A stretch of 64,000 bases of DNA from Pseudomonas fluorescens (GTDB lineage: Bacteria; Pseudomonadota; Gammaproteobacteria; Pseudomonadales; Pseudomonadaceae). The stretch spans positions 212,332-276,331 of the forward strand of contig NZ_CABVGX010000001.1 in the NCBI RefSeq assembly GCF_902497625.1, written 5' to 3'. The position numbers and the translations under genes are program-made. Shown here piece by piece: positions 44,360 through 54,005 of the stretch. The stretch's first letter is position 1. Each line of letters begins with the position of its first letter. Below the pieces are notes generated by a model. The model was not told where the DNA came from. It ran no database searches and saw nothing but the letters and a program-made list of their open reading frames with translations.

Positions 44360-45114
44360 TGAAACAGCTCAGGGTGATTGGCATCGGTGCGGGCAATCCG
44401 GACTACATCACGATGCAGGCCGTAAAAGCACTCAACAGCGTTGATGTGTTTTTTCTCATGGATAAAGGCAGCAGCAAGGACGCCCTGATCGATCTGCGCC
44501 GCGAAATTTGCGAGCGCTACATCACTCATGACGCCTGGCGCTTCGTCGAGGCCCGCAGCCCGGAGCGGGATCGCGGTGATGTTGACTACACATCGGCTGT
44601 CGAAGAGCTGAACCTCTCCAAGCAGCAGACTTTCGAACGGCTGATCAATGAGGAAATGTCTGACGGACAATGCGCTGGTTTTCTGGTGTGGGGTGACCCG
44701 GCGTTGTACGACAGCACCGTGCGGATCCTGCAGGACATCCTGGCGTCGGGGCGCTGCGTGTTTGAGTTCGAGGTGATCCCCGGGATCACCAGCGTTCAAG
44801 CGTTGGCGGCCCAGCACAAAGTACCGCTGAATCGCATTGGCCGGTCGATCGAGATCACCACCGGCAGGCGCCTGGCGGCGGGGCAAGTGAGTGATGCCGA
44901 CAGCGTGGTGGTGATGCTGGATGCGCAGGATTCCTACCACCAGGTGGCTGATCAGGAGACGCAGATTTATTGGGGCGCCTACCTCGGCACGCCGGATGAA
45001 ATCCTCATCAGTGGCAAGCTCAAAGATGTCGCGGATGAAATCGAACGTGTGCGCAAAGCGGCCCGACTGGCCAATGGCTGGATCATGGATACCTACTTGC
45101 TGCGCAAGCCCTAG
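44359..45114 (+). CDS. cobF: Precorrin-6A synthase (deacetylating)
   Basis: A 251-residue SAM-dependent methyltransferase of the aerobic cobalamin pathway. It starts MKQLRVIGIGAGNPDYITMQ, with the tetrapyrrole methylase GxGxGxPxxIT-like loop. The blocks GFLVWGDPALYDSTVRILQ, VIPGITSVQALAAQHKVPLN and EITTGRRL match CobF. It methylates precorrin-5 at C-1 with loss of the acetyl group. No other cob genes lie in the window. It overlaps the phosphatase gene by one nucleotide. Confidence 0.92.
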   Translation: MKQLRVIGIGAGNPDYITMQAVKALNSVDVFFLMDKGSSKDALIDLRREICERYITHDAWRFVEARSPERDRGDVDYTSAVEELNLSKQQTFERLINEEMSDGQCAGFLVWGDPALYDSTVRILQDILASGRCVFEFEVIPGITSVQALAAQHKVPLNRIGRSIEITTGRRLAAGQVSDADSVVVMLDAQDSYHQVADQETQIYWGAYLGTPDEILISGKLKDVADEIERVRKAARLANGWIMDTYLLRKP

Positions 45115-45169
45115 GCAGCCTCGACTCTGGCGCCAGCAGCCAAACCGCCACAGCGGGCAACCCCGGGGC

Positions 45170-46144
45170 CTACAGCCTTGCATTCACCTGGCGACCAAAT
45201 CGTTGCCGGTACACCGATGGTGGTACGCCGACCACGCTGCGAAAGGCTACACGGAAACTCTCTGCGGACCGGTAGCCACAGCGCTCGGCGATCTGCTCGG
45301 TGTTCCATGAGGTCGTTTCCAGCAGCTCGCGGGCGCGCCCGAGTCGTTCATGCTGCAACCAGGCTTTGGGCGGTGTGCCGGTGGCTTCGGTAAACCGACG
45401 CAGGAACGTCCGTTCGCTCATCGCGGCTTCGCTGGCCAGTTCGCGCACTTGCAGCGGCTCATGCAAACGCTGCCGTGCCCATTGCATCACTCGTGAAAGA
45501 TCGCTGCGCGGTGCAGGGCTGACCGGGCGAGGAATGAACTGTGCCTGCCCGCCAGTTCGTTGCGGCGACATCACCAGCCGCCGCGCCACCGCGTTGGCCA
45601 CCTGCGTACCGAAATCGCGGGTGACCAGATGCAGGCAGGCGTCGATCCCTGCCGCACTGCCCGCGGAAGTGATCAATTGCCCGGAATCGACATAAAGCAC
45701 GTCCGGGTCCACCAGGATCTTTGGAAAACGCTCGGCCAGCTCCGCAGTGTAGCGCCAGTGTGTCGTGGCCCCGCGTCCGTCGAGTAAACCGGTCGCCGCC
45801 AGCACAAACACACCCGAGCAGATCGATAGCAGGCGTGCACCGCGGTCATACGCCCGGTGCAGGGCCACGATCAGCTCTGCCGGGACGGGCGCACTGCGAT
45901 CCCGCCAGCCGGGAATGACGATCGTTCGTGCCTCACTCAGCAGGTCCAGGCCGCCGTCGGCCAGCACCTGAATGCCACCCATGGCGCGCATCGGGCCCTG
46001 GTCGACCGCAGCAATACAGTGTTCATACCAGGGGAAATCGAATTCGGGTCTGGCCAGGCCGAATATCTCTACGGCAATGCCAAACTCGAAGGTGCAGAGG
46101 TCATCGTAGGCAAGAATCGCGACTGATCCAGGGTGATCAAGCAT
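45170..46144 (-). CDS. ftrA: GlxA/FtrA-type transcriptional regulator
   Basis: A 324-residue regulator; ATG 46144 begins the conserved MLDHPGSVAILAYDDLCTFE, while the longer frame to 46237 overlaps the region upstream. The N-terminal DJ-1/PfpI-like domain has LLSICSGVFVLAATGLLDG (the conserved Cys position) and the C-terminal part carries two AraC-type helix-turn-helix motifs (LQVRELASEAAMSERTFLRR and TEQIAERCGYRSAESFRVAF). Its match to FtrA is strong. The divergent rhodanese gene starts 99 bp away and is its likely target. Confidence 0.88.
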   Translation of the reverse strand: MLDHPGSVAILAYDDLCTFEFGIAVEIFGLARPEFDFPWYEHCIAAVDQGPMRAMGGIQVLADGGLDLLSEARTIVIPGWRDRSAPVPAELIVALHRAYDRGARLLSICSGVFVLAATGLLDGRGATTHWRYTAELAERFPKILVDPDVLYVDSGQLITSAGSAAGIDACLHLVTRDFGTQVANAVARRLVMSPQRTGGQAQFIPRPVSPAPRSDLSRVMQWARQRLHEPLQVRELASEAAMSERTFLRRFTEATGTPPKAWLQHERLGRARELLETTSWNTEQIAERCGYRSAESFRVAFRSVVGVPPSVYRQRFGRQVNARL

Positions 46145-46242
46145 TTGGCGGAAAATTCCCGGTGAGTGTCCTGTGCGCCACTGTAGCGCTTGGCCTGACG
46201 CCGATAAAGTCGCCTGACACCTACCACAGCGAAGCACCGCCC

Positions 46243-46677
46243 ATGACCAGTCCAGTCAGTGAAATTCCCGCAGCCCCTTCGGCGATTGCCCTGATGCATT
46301 TCAGCAACCGCCTGACCTTCGAAACCGATTGTTCTGACGTGCATGGCAGCCAACAGACCGCCAGTGTGGATTTTATTCTGGTAGACGTGCGCGGCCCGCT
46401 GGCGTTTGAACGAGGCCACGTGCCTGGCGCGATCAACATTCCCGGGCGATTGCTGACCAGTGCAGCGCTGACCGACTACCCGCAATCAACGCTGTTTGTG
46501 GTGTATTGCGCGGGCCCGCACTGCAATGGTGCCAACAAGGCAGCAGTGAAACTGGCGGCGCTGGGTTATCCGGTCAAGGAAATGATCGGCGGTGTGACCG
46601 GATGGCTGGATGAAGGGTTTGAACTGAGCGCTGCCGCGCCCGGATCCAGCAGGCAGGCGATCGGCTGTGAATGCTGA
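46243..46677 (+). CDS. Rhodanese-like protein
   Basis: A 144-residue single-domain sulfurtransferase. ATG 46243 follows a spacer shared with ftrA. The fold motifs are FILVDVRGPLAFERGHVPGA and the active loop VVYCAGPHCNGANKAAVKL, with the catalytic Cys in CAGPHC. It has no signal peptide, so it is cytoplasmic. The loop is longer-than-minimal with a second Cys, as in the group found beside FtrA regulators. The substrate is unknown. Confidence 0.88.
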   Translation: MTSPVSEIPAAPSAIALMHFSNRLTFETDCSDVHGSQQTASVDFILVDVRGPLAFERGHVPGAINIPGRLLTSAALTDYPQSTLFVVYCAGPHCNGANKAAVKLAALGYPVKEMIGGVTGWLDEGFELSAAAPGSSRQAIGCEC

Positions 46678-46826
46678 TTTCGACTGTTCTTTTTTTTCAG
46701 AAAATTTGTCGCCGGAGCACTGTTCGAACGCCTGGAGCCGCTCTAGACTGCCGGCCACTCGGCTTTCGCGCCGAACACTGTCTATCAACCGCTGCCCATA
46801 AAAGTCTCCGCCTACAGGAGTTATAA

Positions 46827-47606
46827 ATGAACAAGCTAGTGATGTTCGGTGCCCTGGCACTGTCGATGTTGTCCCTGACCGCTGTGGCCGAGGACGCCAA
46901 ACCGATTCGCATCGGTATCGAAGCAGGCTACCCGCCGTTCTCGATGAAAACCCCGGACGGCAAACTCACCGGCTTCGATGTGGACATCGGCGACGCACTG
47001 TGCGAGCAGATGAAGGTCAAGTGCAGCTGGGTCGAGCAGGAATTCGACGGTTTGATCCCGGCACTCAAGGTGAAGAAAATCGACGCGATTCTGTCGTCCA
47101 TGACCATTACTGACGATCGCAAGAAAAACGTCGATTTCACCATCAAGTACTACCACACGCCGGCCCGCTTCGTGATGAAGGCAGGCACCGACGTGAAGGA
47201 CCCGCTGACCGAATTGCGCGGCAAGAAAGTTGGTGTGCTGCGGGCCAGTACTCACGACCGCTTCGCCACTGAAGTGCTGCAACCGGCCGGGATTTTCCTG
47301 GTGCGTTACGGCTCCCAGCAGGAAGCCAACCTGGACATGGTCTCGGGTCGCCTCGACGCGACGCTGGCCGATTCGGTCACCCTTGACGAAGGTTTCCTGA
47401 AAACCGACGCAGGGAAAGGGTTCGCCTTTGTCGGCCCCACTTACGAAGATGCCCAGTATTTTGGCGGCGGTGCCGGTATCGCCGTGCGCAAGGGCGACAA
47501 GGCGCTGGCAGACAAATTCAACGCGGCGATCACTGAGATCCGCGCGAATGGCAAATACAGGCAAGTGCAGGACAAGTATTTCGACTTTGACGTTTACGGT
47601 CATTGA
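46827..47606 (+). CDS. Periplasmic amino-acid binding protein (ArgT/HisJ-like)
   Basis: A 259-residue binding protein with a Sec signal peptide (cleavage after TAVA near residue 21). The mature domain begins [20 protein letters not shown] and contains [34 protein letters not shown] and [20 protein letters not shown]. This is the lysine/arginine/ornithine/histidine type. No permease or ATPase gene is adjacent, so it must share a transporter encoded elsewhere or act as a sensor. A strong terminator follows. Confidence 0.9.
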   Translation: MNKLVMFGALALSMLSLTAVAEDAKPIRIGIEAGYPPFSMKTPDGKLTGFDVDIGDALCEQMKVKCSWVEQEFDGLIPALKVKKIDAILSSMTITDDRKKNVDFTIKYYHTPARFVMKAGTDVKDPLTELRGKKVGVLRASTHDRFATEVLQPAGIFLVRYGSQQEANLDMVSGRLDATLADSVTLDEGFLKTDAGKGFAFVGPTYEDAQYFGGGAGIAVRKGDKALADKFNAAITEIRANGKYRQVQDKYFDFDVYGH

Positions 47607-47622
47607 TCGCATCGCTTGAAAT

Positions 47623-47657
47623 AAATGGCCTCCGCTAAAACGGTGGCCATTTTTTTT
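47623..47657 (+). terminator. Rho-independent terminator after the binding protein gene
   Basis: Stem AAATGGCC/GGCCATTT with a 14-nt loop, running into eight T, 17 nt after the stop codon. Confidence 0.9.
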
Positions 47658-47764
47658 GCCTGCAGGTTTGCCCACGAACCGGGAACCGATGGCCTCAAAG
47701 GTCTCATCGCAAGCTTCACAGTGTTAGGCTCCGAGGCGAATCCTGCACTTGTGAAGGAAGGCTA

Positions 47765-48481
47765 ATGTTGAAGTTTCTCGCATTGATGACACTCCTGGCG
47801 TCCGCCGCCGTCCACGCTCAAACCCCGCTGCACGCTGACTTGCCGCTGAAATATCTGGCGCAGACTCACGCTGAATCCGCTGGCAAGCCGCTGATTATTT
47901 TCATTCACGGTTACGGCAGTAACGAAGAAGACCTGTTTGACATCAAGGATGAGCTGCCCTCGCAGTACAACTATGTGTCCGTGCGGGCACCTATGGTCAT
48001 GGAGGAGGGAAGTTACAAGTGGTTTCGCGAGAAAGGCACCGCGGGCTACGACGGGGAGACCGAGGATCTGAAGGCCAGCAGTGCGGCGCTGTTGGACTTT
48101 ACCGCACAGGCGGCGAAGAAATATCGTACCCAGCCCAACAAGGTTTTCCTGGTGGGATTCAGCCAGGGCGCGATCATGTCCTACGAGGTCGCGCTGCGGC
48201 ACCCCGACGCTGTGGGCGGGATTGCGGCCCTGAGCGGGCGGATTCTGCCGGTGCTCAAAGCCGAACTGAAACCCGATGCACGACGCCAGTCATTGGCGAT
48301 ATTCATCGGCCACGGCACGCTGGATCAACGTCTGCCGTTCAACGACGGTACCGAGGCTGACAGCCTGCTGCAGAGTCTGTCACTCAAACCTGAGTTTCAC
48401 GCCTACCCCGGCGTCGGGCACAGCATTAGCAGCGTTGAAATACAGGATTTACGCAAGTGGCTTCAGCGCCTGAACCCTTGA
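47765..48481 (+). CDS. Exported carboxylesterase/phospholipase-like alpha/beta hydrolase
   Basis: A 238-residue protein with a signal peptide (cleavage expected after AVHA near residue 18). Motifs of the phospholipase/carboxylesterase family are FIHGYGSNEEDLFDIKDELP, the nucleophile elbow FLVGFSQGAIMSYEVALRHP (Ser), IFIGHGTLDQRLPF (Asp) and GVGHSISSVEIQDL (His). It hydrolyses short esters or phospholipids in the periplasm; natural substrate unknown. It converges with the DcrB-like gene. Confidence 0.85.
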   Translation: MLKFLALMTLLASAAVHAQTPLHADLPLKYLAQTHAESAGKPLIIFIHGYGSNEEDLFDIKDELPSQYNYVSVRAPMVMEEGSYKWFREKGTAGYDGETEDLKASSAALLDFTAQAAKKYRTQPNKVFLVGFSQGAIMSYEVALRHPDAVGGIAALSGRILPVLKAELKPDARRQSLAIFIGHGTLDQRLPFNDGTEADSLLQSLSLKPEFHAYPGVGHSISSVEIQDLRKWLQRLNP

Positions 48482-48484
48482 CGC

Positions 48485-49051
48485 TTATTTGCCGCTGATG
48501 ATTTTCTTCACCAGCGCGTCGTGACCTGCATTGTCGCTCAGACGAGAAATGACCTGGATCAGTGCCATGCGCGTGCCTGACGCCGCCATCAGCGTGGTGT
48601 CGAGGGTTTTGCCGCCGCCCTGAGTGGCCGAGCTGTCAATCTGGCGAACGCCCAGGCCGGTGCCTTTCCGGGTCAGGCTTTTCTCGCTGATTTTAGTGAA
48701 GTCCGGCAGTGCCCTGGCTTGCTCGGTGGCGAAGTCGGCTGCTGCGGAGTCGAGGAATTCACCGTCGTTATCCTTGACGTTGACGCCGCCGGGGATGGTG
48801 TTCTCGGCGACGATCACCACAGTTTTGGTGGTCTCGTTGGTGTACATGGTGCCGCTCGCACCGGTCGGGCTCGCGGGCAGCGGGTTGGCGCTGAAGCCTT
48901 TGGGCAGGGTAAATTTCAGTTTGTCGCCCAGCATTGAGATTTTTTGTTCCGGGCCAGAGGGTGTGGCTTTTGCCGCGTAGGCATTCAACGCACCCAGGCT
49001 GGCGACCGCTGTCAGCAACAGGACGACGACTTTTTTACTCAACAATGACAT
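48485..49051 (-). CDS. Exported protein of unknown function (DcrB-like)
   Basis: A 188-residue protein started at ATG 49051 with GGAGAG upstream; the frame to 49228 is longer but its extra part is not protein-like. A signal peptide (VVVLLLTAVASLGALNAYAA) precedes a small domain (LKFTLPKGFSANPLP, TVVIVAENTIPGG) resembling DcrB-type periplasmic proteins. No catalytic motif is seen. It lies 77 bp downstream, in the same direction, from the membrane protein gene at 49128. Confidence 0.6.
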   Translation of the reverse strand: MSLLSKKVVVLLLTAVASLGALNAYAAKATPSGPEQKISMLGDKLKFTLPKGFSANPLPASPTGASGTMYTNETTKTVVIVAENTIPGGVNVKDNDGEFLDSAAADFATEQARALPDFTKISEKSLTRKGTGLGVRQIDSSATQGGGKTLDTTLMAASGTRMALIQVISRLSDNAGHDALVKKIISGK

Positions 49052-49127
49052 TCGAAACTCTCCAAGGGGGGCGACGCGGTGGGCGCAATCATCCCACGGA
49101 ATCGCGATTTGTGAAGCGCGACCGCGT

Positions 49128-49913
49128 TCAGGCTTTGCGAATGTCAGGGGCGGGGACAGCCGCCGGTTTGGCCAACAAGCGTTTGGTGACACCGAGCATC
49201 GCCACGGACACCGCGACGCCGAGACCAAACCCTGCCAAGCCCATATCGGGCAGTGTCAGTGCCACCACCAGGCAAAACGCGGCGAACGAATACATGCCTG
49301 TGGCGGTGGCGCGTAACAAGGCAGCGGTGAACGCCGGGCCTCGGGTTTGCTGGGAAAATACCGCCATCACGCTGCCGAGCACCGGGAATACCGCGAGCAG
49401 GCCGCTCCAGCGTTCGCCGACCGTGCTGGCCAACAAGGTAACCGCAAGGGTCAACAAGGCGCCGGCGAGCATGCGCATGAACAATTTGTCGGACTTCGGC
49501 GCGGGACCCGCGACGATCGGCTGCACTTTCGGAAACAGGTACGGTGCTGCGAGCAATGCGGTTGCGGCAGCGATCACCGATAACGCCAGCGACGCAGGAA
49601 TCACCGACAGAGCAATCGCTGCGGTAGCCCAAACCAATAATGAAGACGCCAGCGCCAGGGGCCAGCCGGTGCGTTGTGCGACCTGGGCATAGGTCACACA
49701 GAACGCGATCATCGCAAACATTGCCGATAACGCTGCGGTCGCTGCGTGAGCGGCGAACACCTCGCCCTGTTCGATGGCGAGAAAAAACAGAATTGGCCCG
49801 ACCACCACTGGCAGCCCCGACAGCCAACCGGCTACGCTCGGCCCCCAGCGCTTGCCTGCGAGGGAAATCAGTAACAGGAATCCGGGAATGACCAGCAGTT
49901 TGAGCAACAGCAC
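49128..49913 (-). CDS. Integral membrane protein of unknown function
   Basis: A 261-residue, very hydrophobic protein with about eight to nine helices in two related halves: each half begins with a short helix then WGPSVAGWLSGLPVVVGPIL and WSGLLAVFPVLGSVMAVFSQ, respectively. This internal repeat suggests a transporter-like origin by duplication. It contains no recognised motif. It is preceded by a REPIN-containing spacer. The start at ATG 49913 places the first helix at the N-terminus. Confidence 0.7.
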   Translation of the reverse strand: MLLLKLLVIPGFLLLISLAGKRWGPSVAGWLSGLPVVVGPILFFLAIEQGEVFAAHAATAALSAMFAMIAFCVTYAQVAQRTGWPLALASSLLVWATAAIALSVIPASLALSVIAAATALLAAPYLFPKVQPIVAGPAPKSDKLFMRMLAGALLTLAVTLLASTVGERWSGLLAVFPVLGSVMAVFSQQTRGPAFTAALLRATATGMYSFAAFCLVVALTLPDMGLAGFGLGVAVSVAMLGVTKRLLAKPAAVPAPDIRKA

Positions 49914-50054
49914 GCGTACACCTCCGATGTGTGAGAGGGCAACGGTAGCATTGTGGGAGCAGGATTGCTCTATTGATTAGTCGATATTGTATACAATCTT
50001 TCCGCCTGTATCCGCCGAAGCCTGATAACGATGCCGCCCGAACGAACCAGACTT

Positions 50055-50199
50055 TGTAGCAGCTGCCGAAGGCTGCGTCCGGCGGCGTTACCGTCAAAAA
50101 CCAGCCTACCCGCTGCAGGAGAAAAACGGCTGCGCCTGATTTCAAGACTGCTGGGTCCGATCGCGGACCGAGCCTGACGCAGCCTTCGGCAGCTGCTAC
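50055..50199. repeat. REPIN (inverted REP pair)
   Basis: TGTAGCAGCTGCCGAAGGCT at 50055 and its inverted counterpart AGCCTTCGGCAGCTGCTAC ending at 50199, with about 95 bp between the arms. It is the same REP class as in the 54.9-kb array. Confidence 0.85.
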
Positions 50200-50214
50200 G
50201 GATGCGTGTAAAAG

Positions 50215-50240
50215 CCTGGTGCGACGGGCGTCGCACCAGG
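50215..50240 (-). terminator. Strong hairpin downstream of the thiolase gene
   Basis: Perfect 11-bp stem CCTGGTGCGAC/GTCGCACCAGG with a GGGC loop. No long T-run follows on either strand, so it may act as a weak terminator or mRNA end protector for the scoAB-thiolase transcript. Confidence 0.5.
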
Positions 50241-50295
50241 GGTATTGCCGGACGGCGCGGATCTTCGTGGGTCCCCGCGCCGACCGTTGAACGCT

Positions 50296-51477
50296 TTACG
50301 CCCGTTCGATCGCCAGTGCCACGCCCTGACCGCCACCGATGCACAAGGTGGCAAGGCCTTTTTTAGCATCGCGCTTGAGCATTTCGTGGAGCAAGGTGAC
50401 CAGCACGCGGCAGCCCGATGCGCCGATCGGGTGGCCCAGCGCAATGGCACCGCCGTTGACGTTGACCTTGTTCAAGTCCCATTCCAGGTCTTTGGCCACC
50501 GCCAGAGACTGAGCTGCGAAGGCTTCGTTGGCTTCGATCAGGTCAAGTTGATCAATGGACCAGCCGGCCTTCTCCAAGCAGCGGCGGGTGGCCGAGACCG
50601 GGCCAATGCCCATGATCGCCGGGTCCACGCCTGCGTTAGCGTACGCAGCGATTTTCGCCAGCACTGGCAAACCCAGGGCTTTGGCTTTTTCGGCACTCAT
50701 CAGGATCACTGCCGCGGCGCCGTCGTTCAGCGAGGACGCATTGCCTGCAGTTACCGAACCGTCTTTCTTGAAGGCAGCTTTCAATTTACCCAGGGATTCG
50801 GCAGTGGTGCCGGCCCTTGGTTGCTCATCGGTGGCGAAAGAAAGCGGGTCGCCTTTACGCTGTGGAATCAGGATCGGCGTGATCTCATCGGCAAAGCGTC
50901 CGGCTTCAATGGCCGCTGAAGCTTTCTGCTGGGAGGCCGCAGCGAAAGCGTCCTGTTGCTCGCGAGTCAGGTTGTACTTCTCGGCAAGATTTTCGGCGGT
51001 GATGCCCATGTGGTAATCGTTGAACGCATCCCACAGGCCATCACTGATCATGGTGTCGACGATTTGCGCGTGCCCCATGCGCAGACCGGTGCGAGCGCCG
51101 GGCATGACGTAATTGGACAGGCTCATGTTTTCCTGGCCGCCGGCGATGATCACGTCGGCGTCGCCGCAACGGATCGCCTGGGTGGCCAGGTGCAGCGCTT
51201 TGAGGCCCGAGCCGCAGACCTTGTTGAGGGTCATCGCCGGCACGGTAAACGGCAGGCCGGCCTTGATCGCTGACTGGCGAGCAGGGTTCTGCCCGGCGCC
51301 GGCAGTCAACACCTGGCCCATGATCACTTCATCGACTTCAGCCACGTCCAGGCCGGTTTGCTCCAGCAGCTGGCGGATCACCGCAGCGCCCAGATCAACT
51401 GCAGACACGTTGGCCAATGCCCCCTGAAAACTGCCGATGGCGGTACGGGTGGCGGCAACAATGACGACTTCTTGCAT
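50296..51477 (-). CDS. Acetyl-CoA acetyltransferase (thiolase)
   Basis: A 393-residue thiolase, started at ATG 51477 with GAGGAA 8 nt upstream. The catalytic residues are in place: Cys 88 in [13 protein letters not shown], the His in [10 protein letters not shown] and the second Cys in [25 protein letters not shown] also matches. As the last gene after scoA and scoB it should split acetoacetyl-CoA into two acetyl-CoA, completing acetoacetate use. A biosynthetic direction is possible but less likely in this operon. Confidence 0.9.
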   Translation of the reverse strand: MQEVVIVAATRTAIGSFQGALANVSAVDLGAAVIRQLLEQTGLDVAEVDEVIMGQVLTAGAGQNPARQSAIKAGLPFTVPAMTLNKVCGSGLKALHLATQAIRCGDADVIIAGGQENMSLSNYVMPGARTGLRMGHAQIVDTMISDGLWDAFNDYHMGITAENLAEKYNLTREQQDAFAAASQQKASAAIEAGRFADEITPILIPQRKGDPLSFATDEQPRAGTTAESLGKLKAAFKKDGSVTAGNASSLNDGAAAVILMSAEKAKALGLPVLAKIAAYANAGVDPAIMGIGPVSATRRCLEKAGWSIDQLDLIEANEAFAAQSLAVAKDLEWDLNKVNVNGGAIALGHPIGASGCRVLVTLLHEMLKRDAKKGLATLCIGGGQGVALAIERA

Positions 51478-51488
51478 GGAATGATTCC

Positions 51489-52154
51489 TCACTGAGCAGC
51501 GAACTGCATTTCCGGAACATGATCAGGCACGATCAGTTTACCCGCGGTTTTCGCGACGATTTCCTCGACGCTGACACCCGGTGCACGTTCCTTGAGAATG
51601 AATGCGCCATTGTCGATCTCCAGGTAGGCAAGGTCGGTGAGCACGCGTTTGATGCACCCGGCGCCGGTCAGCGGCAGGCTGCATTGCGATAACAGCTTGG
51701 ACTCACCATCCTTGGACGCGTGAGTCATGATGACGATGATGTTGTCGGCGCCAGCCACCAGATCCATGGCACCGCCCATGCCCTTGACCATTTTGCCCGG
51801 GATCATCCACGAGGCGATGTTGCCTTGCACGTCGACTTCAAAGGCGCCCAGCACGGTCAGGTCGACGTGGCCGCCGCGGATCATTGCAAAGGACTCGGCC
51901 GAGGAAAAGATCGACGCGCCGATCCGCGCGGTGACGGTTTGCTTGCCCGCGTTGATCATGTCGGCATCGATGGTTTCTTCGGTCGGAAAAGGACCCATGC
52001 CGAGCAGGCCGTTTTCCGATTGCAGCATGACTTCCATGCCTTCGGGGATGTAGTTGGCGACCAGGGTCGGAATGCCGATGCCGAGGTTCACGTAAAAGCC
52101 GTCCTGCATTTCGCGGGCGACGCGTTGAGCCATTTGTTCGCGGGAAAGTGCCAT
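51489..52154 (-). CDS. scoB: 3-oxoacid CoA-transferase subunit B
   Basis: A 221-residue beta subunit. It carries the catalytic Glu motif [11 protein letters not shown] near residue 46, and [20 protein letters not shown] and [20 protein letters not shown]. With ScoA it moves CoA from succinyl-CoA to acetoacetate. It begins 36 nt after scoA and ends 11 nt before the thiolase start, so the three genes form one operon. AtoA-type naming is equally possible. Confidence 0.9.
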   Translation of the reverse strand: MALSREQMAQRVAREMQDGFYVNLGIGIPTLVANYIPEGMEVMLQSENGLLGMGPFPTEETIDADMINAGKQTVTARIGASIFSSAESFAMIRGGHVDLTVLGAFEVDVQGNIASWMIPGKMVKGMGGAMDLVAGADNIIVIMTHASKDGESKLLSQCSLPLTGAGCIKRVLTDLAYLEIDNGAFILKERAPGVSVEEIVAKTAGKLIVPDHVPEMQFAAQ

Positions 52155-52190
52155 TGTTGTTATTCCTTCATTCGGTCCGGGGGCAGGGGA

Positions 52191-52889
52191 TCACTTACGC
52201 ACGGTGCGCTGTTCGATGCGCTTCTCGAACGTGCCGCAAATGACCCGATCGACGTAGATGCCAGGGGTGTGGATCTGCGACGGGTCCAGCTCGCCGGGTT
52301 CGACGATTTCTTCGACTTCGACCACGGTGATCTTGCCGGCAGTGGCGGCCAGCGGGTTGAAATTCTGGGCCGTGTGGCGATAGATGACGTTACCGAAATG
52401 GTCCGCTTTCCAGCCTTTGACGATGGCGAAATCACCAGTGATGGATTCTTCCATCAGGTATTTACGACCGTGAAACTCGCGCACTTCCTTGCCTTCGGCA
52501 ACCGGGGTGCCGACCCCGGTGGCGGTGAAGAACGCAGGAATGCCAGCGCCGCCGGCGCGCATTTTTTCCGCAAGTGTGCCTTGCGGGGTGAGGTCGACTT
52601 CGATCGCGCCGCTGAGCAATTGCTCCTCGAACATCTTGTTCTCGCCCACATAAGAAGCGACCACCTTGCGAATCTGCCTGTCTTCGAGCAGGACGCCGAG
52701 GCCAAAGCCGTCGACGCCACAATTGTTGGAAACCACGGTGAGTTCCCGGGTGCCTTTGCGCTTGATTTCGGCGATGAGATTTTCCGGGATGCCGCACAGA
52801 CCAAAGCCGCCGGCGATCACGGTCATGCCGTCTTCAAGACCTGCCAGCGCTTCCTCGTAGGAATTCACGCGCTTGTCGAAACCTGCCAT
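52191..52889 (-). CDS. scoA: 3-oxoacid CoA-transferase subunit A
   Basis: A 232-residue alpha subunit, started at ATG 52889 behind AGAGGTG; the longer frame to 53078 reaches into the promoter. The motif [20 protein letters not shown] and the later [17 protein letters not shown] [19 protein letters not shown] are typical. The length equals the usual size. First gene of the acetoacetate operon, transcribed away from the LysR gene 195 bp off, which is probably its activator. Confidence 0.9.
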   Translation of the reverse strand: MAGFDKRVNSYEEALAGLEDGMTVIAGGFGLCGIPENLIAEIKRKGTRELTVVSNNCGVDGFGLGVLLEDRQIRKVVASYVGENKMFEEQLLSGAIEVDLTPQGTLAEKMRAGGAGIPAFFTATGVGTPVAEGKEVREFHGRKYLMEESITGDFAIVKGWKADHFGNVIYRHTAQNFNPLAATAGKITVVEVEEIVEPGELDPSQIHTPGIYVDRVICGTFEKRIEQRTVRK

Positions 52890-53084
52890 ATGCACCTCTT
52901 TTATTCTTGGTGAGCGGCTGGCTAGCCGTTTGGGTTGAGTGTCTCGCCGGAGGATTGATTTGTTAAGTTGATTTTTGCGTTCGATTGATAGATAAAACTC
53001 ACTAATATTTTTCACTGGCGCGGTGGAGATGATGTTTCCAGCGGTGTCATCTCGGGCCAGCTCTGTTCCTGCGAGCAATCAGAC

Positions 53085-54005
53085 ATGACAGTGAAGCAGA
53101 TAAGAGCTTTTTTGGCGGTAGCGCAGAGCCTGAGCTTTGCGGTGGCCTGCGAGCGGTTGCATCTGTCGCAATCGGCGCTCAGCCTGACTATAAAAGCCTT
53201 GGAGAACGGATTGGGCGGGCGGCTGTTCACCCGTAACACCCGTAATGTGGCGTTGACACCCGAAGGTGAAGCGCTGGTGCCGCTGGCGCGGCGGCTGATT
53301 GCCGATTGGGACAATGCCGAAGACGAATTACGTCAGCGCTTCGCCCTTGAGCGTGGCCGCGTCACCCTGGCGGCGATGCCGTCGTTCGCCGGTAATCTGC
53401 TGCCGCCGATCCTGAAAACCTTCCGCGCCCGTTATCCCAAAGTCAATGTCACGGTGAACGATGTAATCAACGAGCAAGTACTGGAAATGGTCCGCGACCG
53501 GCAGGTGGAGCTGGGCGTGGCGTTCGAGCCATTGCAGAGCTCTTCGCTGCACTTCACACCACTGTATGTGGATCGCTTCGTGGCGGTGGTGCCGCAGGAT
53601 TCGCCGCTCGCGCAACGCAATGACATCGATTGGCAGACGCTGCTCAAAGAGCCGTTCATCACCTTGCAACGGCCGTCTACCGTGCGGGTGATGCTGGAAG
53701 AACACCTGCAAGCACGGGGGAAAAATTTACCGGTGGAGTTCGAGAGCCATCAATTGGCGACGGTGGGCAGAATGGTTGCCAGCGGTTTGGGCGTGAGCGC
53801 AGTGCCGGCGTTGTGTGCCGGGCAGATGCGCGAATTGGGCGCGCGGTGTTTGACGTTGAATGATCCGGTGGTGGAGAGGGCGATTGGCGTACTGACCAAG
53901 CCTGGCGTGGAGCTGTCGGCGGCTGCTCAGGCATTGTTCGATATTTTTCGAGAGGAAAACCTGGACCAGCGCCTCTCACGCGGAGCGTGGGAACGATCAG
54001 CGTAA
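53085..54005 (+). CDS. LysR-type regulator of the acetoacetate operon
   Basis: A 306-residue regulator. The N-terminal helix-turn-helix runs through FLAVAQSLSFAVACERLHLS and QSALSLTIKALENGLGGRLF; the effector domain starts near residue 90 (RVTLAAMPSFAGNLLPPILK). Its position, divergent from scoA across an A+T-rich spacer, suggests it controls scoAB and the thiolase gene, as LysR regulators usually do. The spacer contains A/T-rich tracts (52970-53025) where T-N11-A sites may lie. Its 3' end overlaps that of the sirtuin gene by 9 nt. Confidence 0.9.
   Translation: MTVKQIRAFLAVAQSLSFAVACERLHLSQSALSLTIKALENGLGGRLFTRNTRNVALTPEGEALVPLARRLIADWDNAEDELRQRFALERGRVTLAAMPSFAGNLLPPILKTFRARYPKVNVTVNDVINEQVLEMVRDRQVELGVAFEPLQSSSLHFTPLYVDRFVAVVPQDSPLAQRNDIDWQTLLKEPFITLQRPSTVRVMLEEHLQARGKNLPVEFESHQLATVGRMVASGLGVSAVPALCAGQMRELGARCLTLNDPVVERAIGVLTKPGVELSAAAQALFDIFREENLDQRLSRGAWERSA

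Larger units (their letters stand above)
49914..50295. other. 382-bp spacer with REPIN and hairpins
   Basis: No supported gene. It contains the REPIN at 50055-50199 and two further hairpins near the thiolase 3' end: one at 50215-50240 and a weaker CGGCGCGG/CCGCGCCG pair around 50253-50282. Confidence 0.6.
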
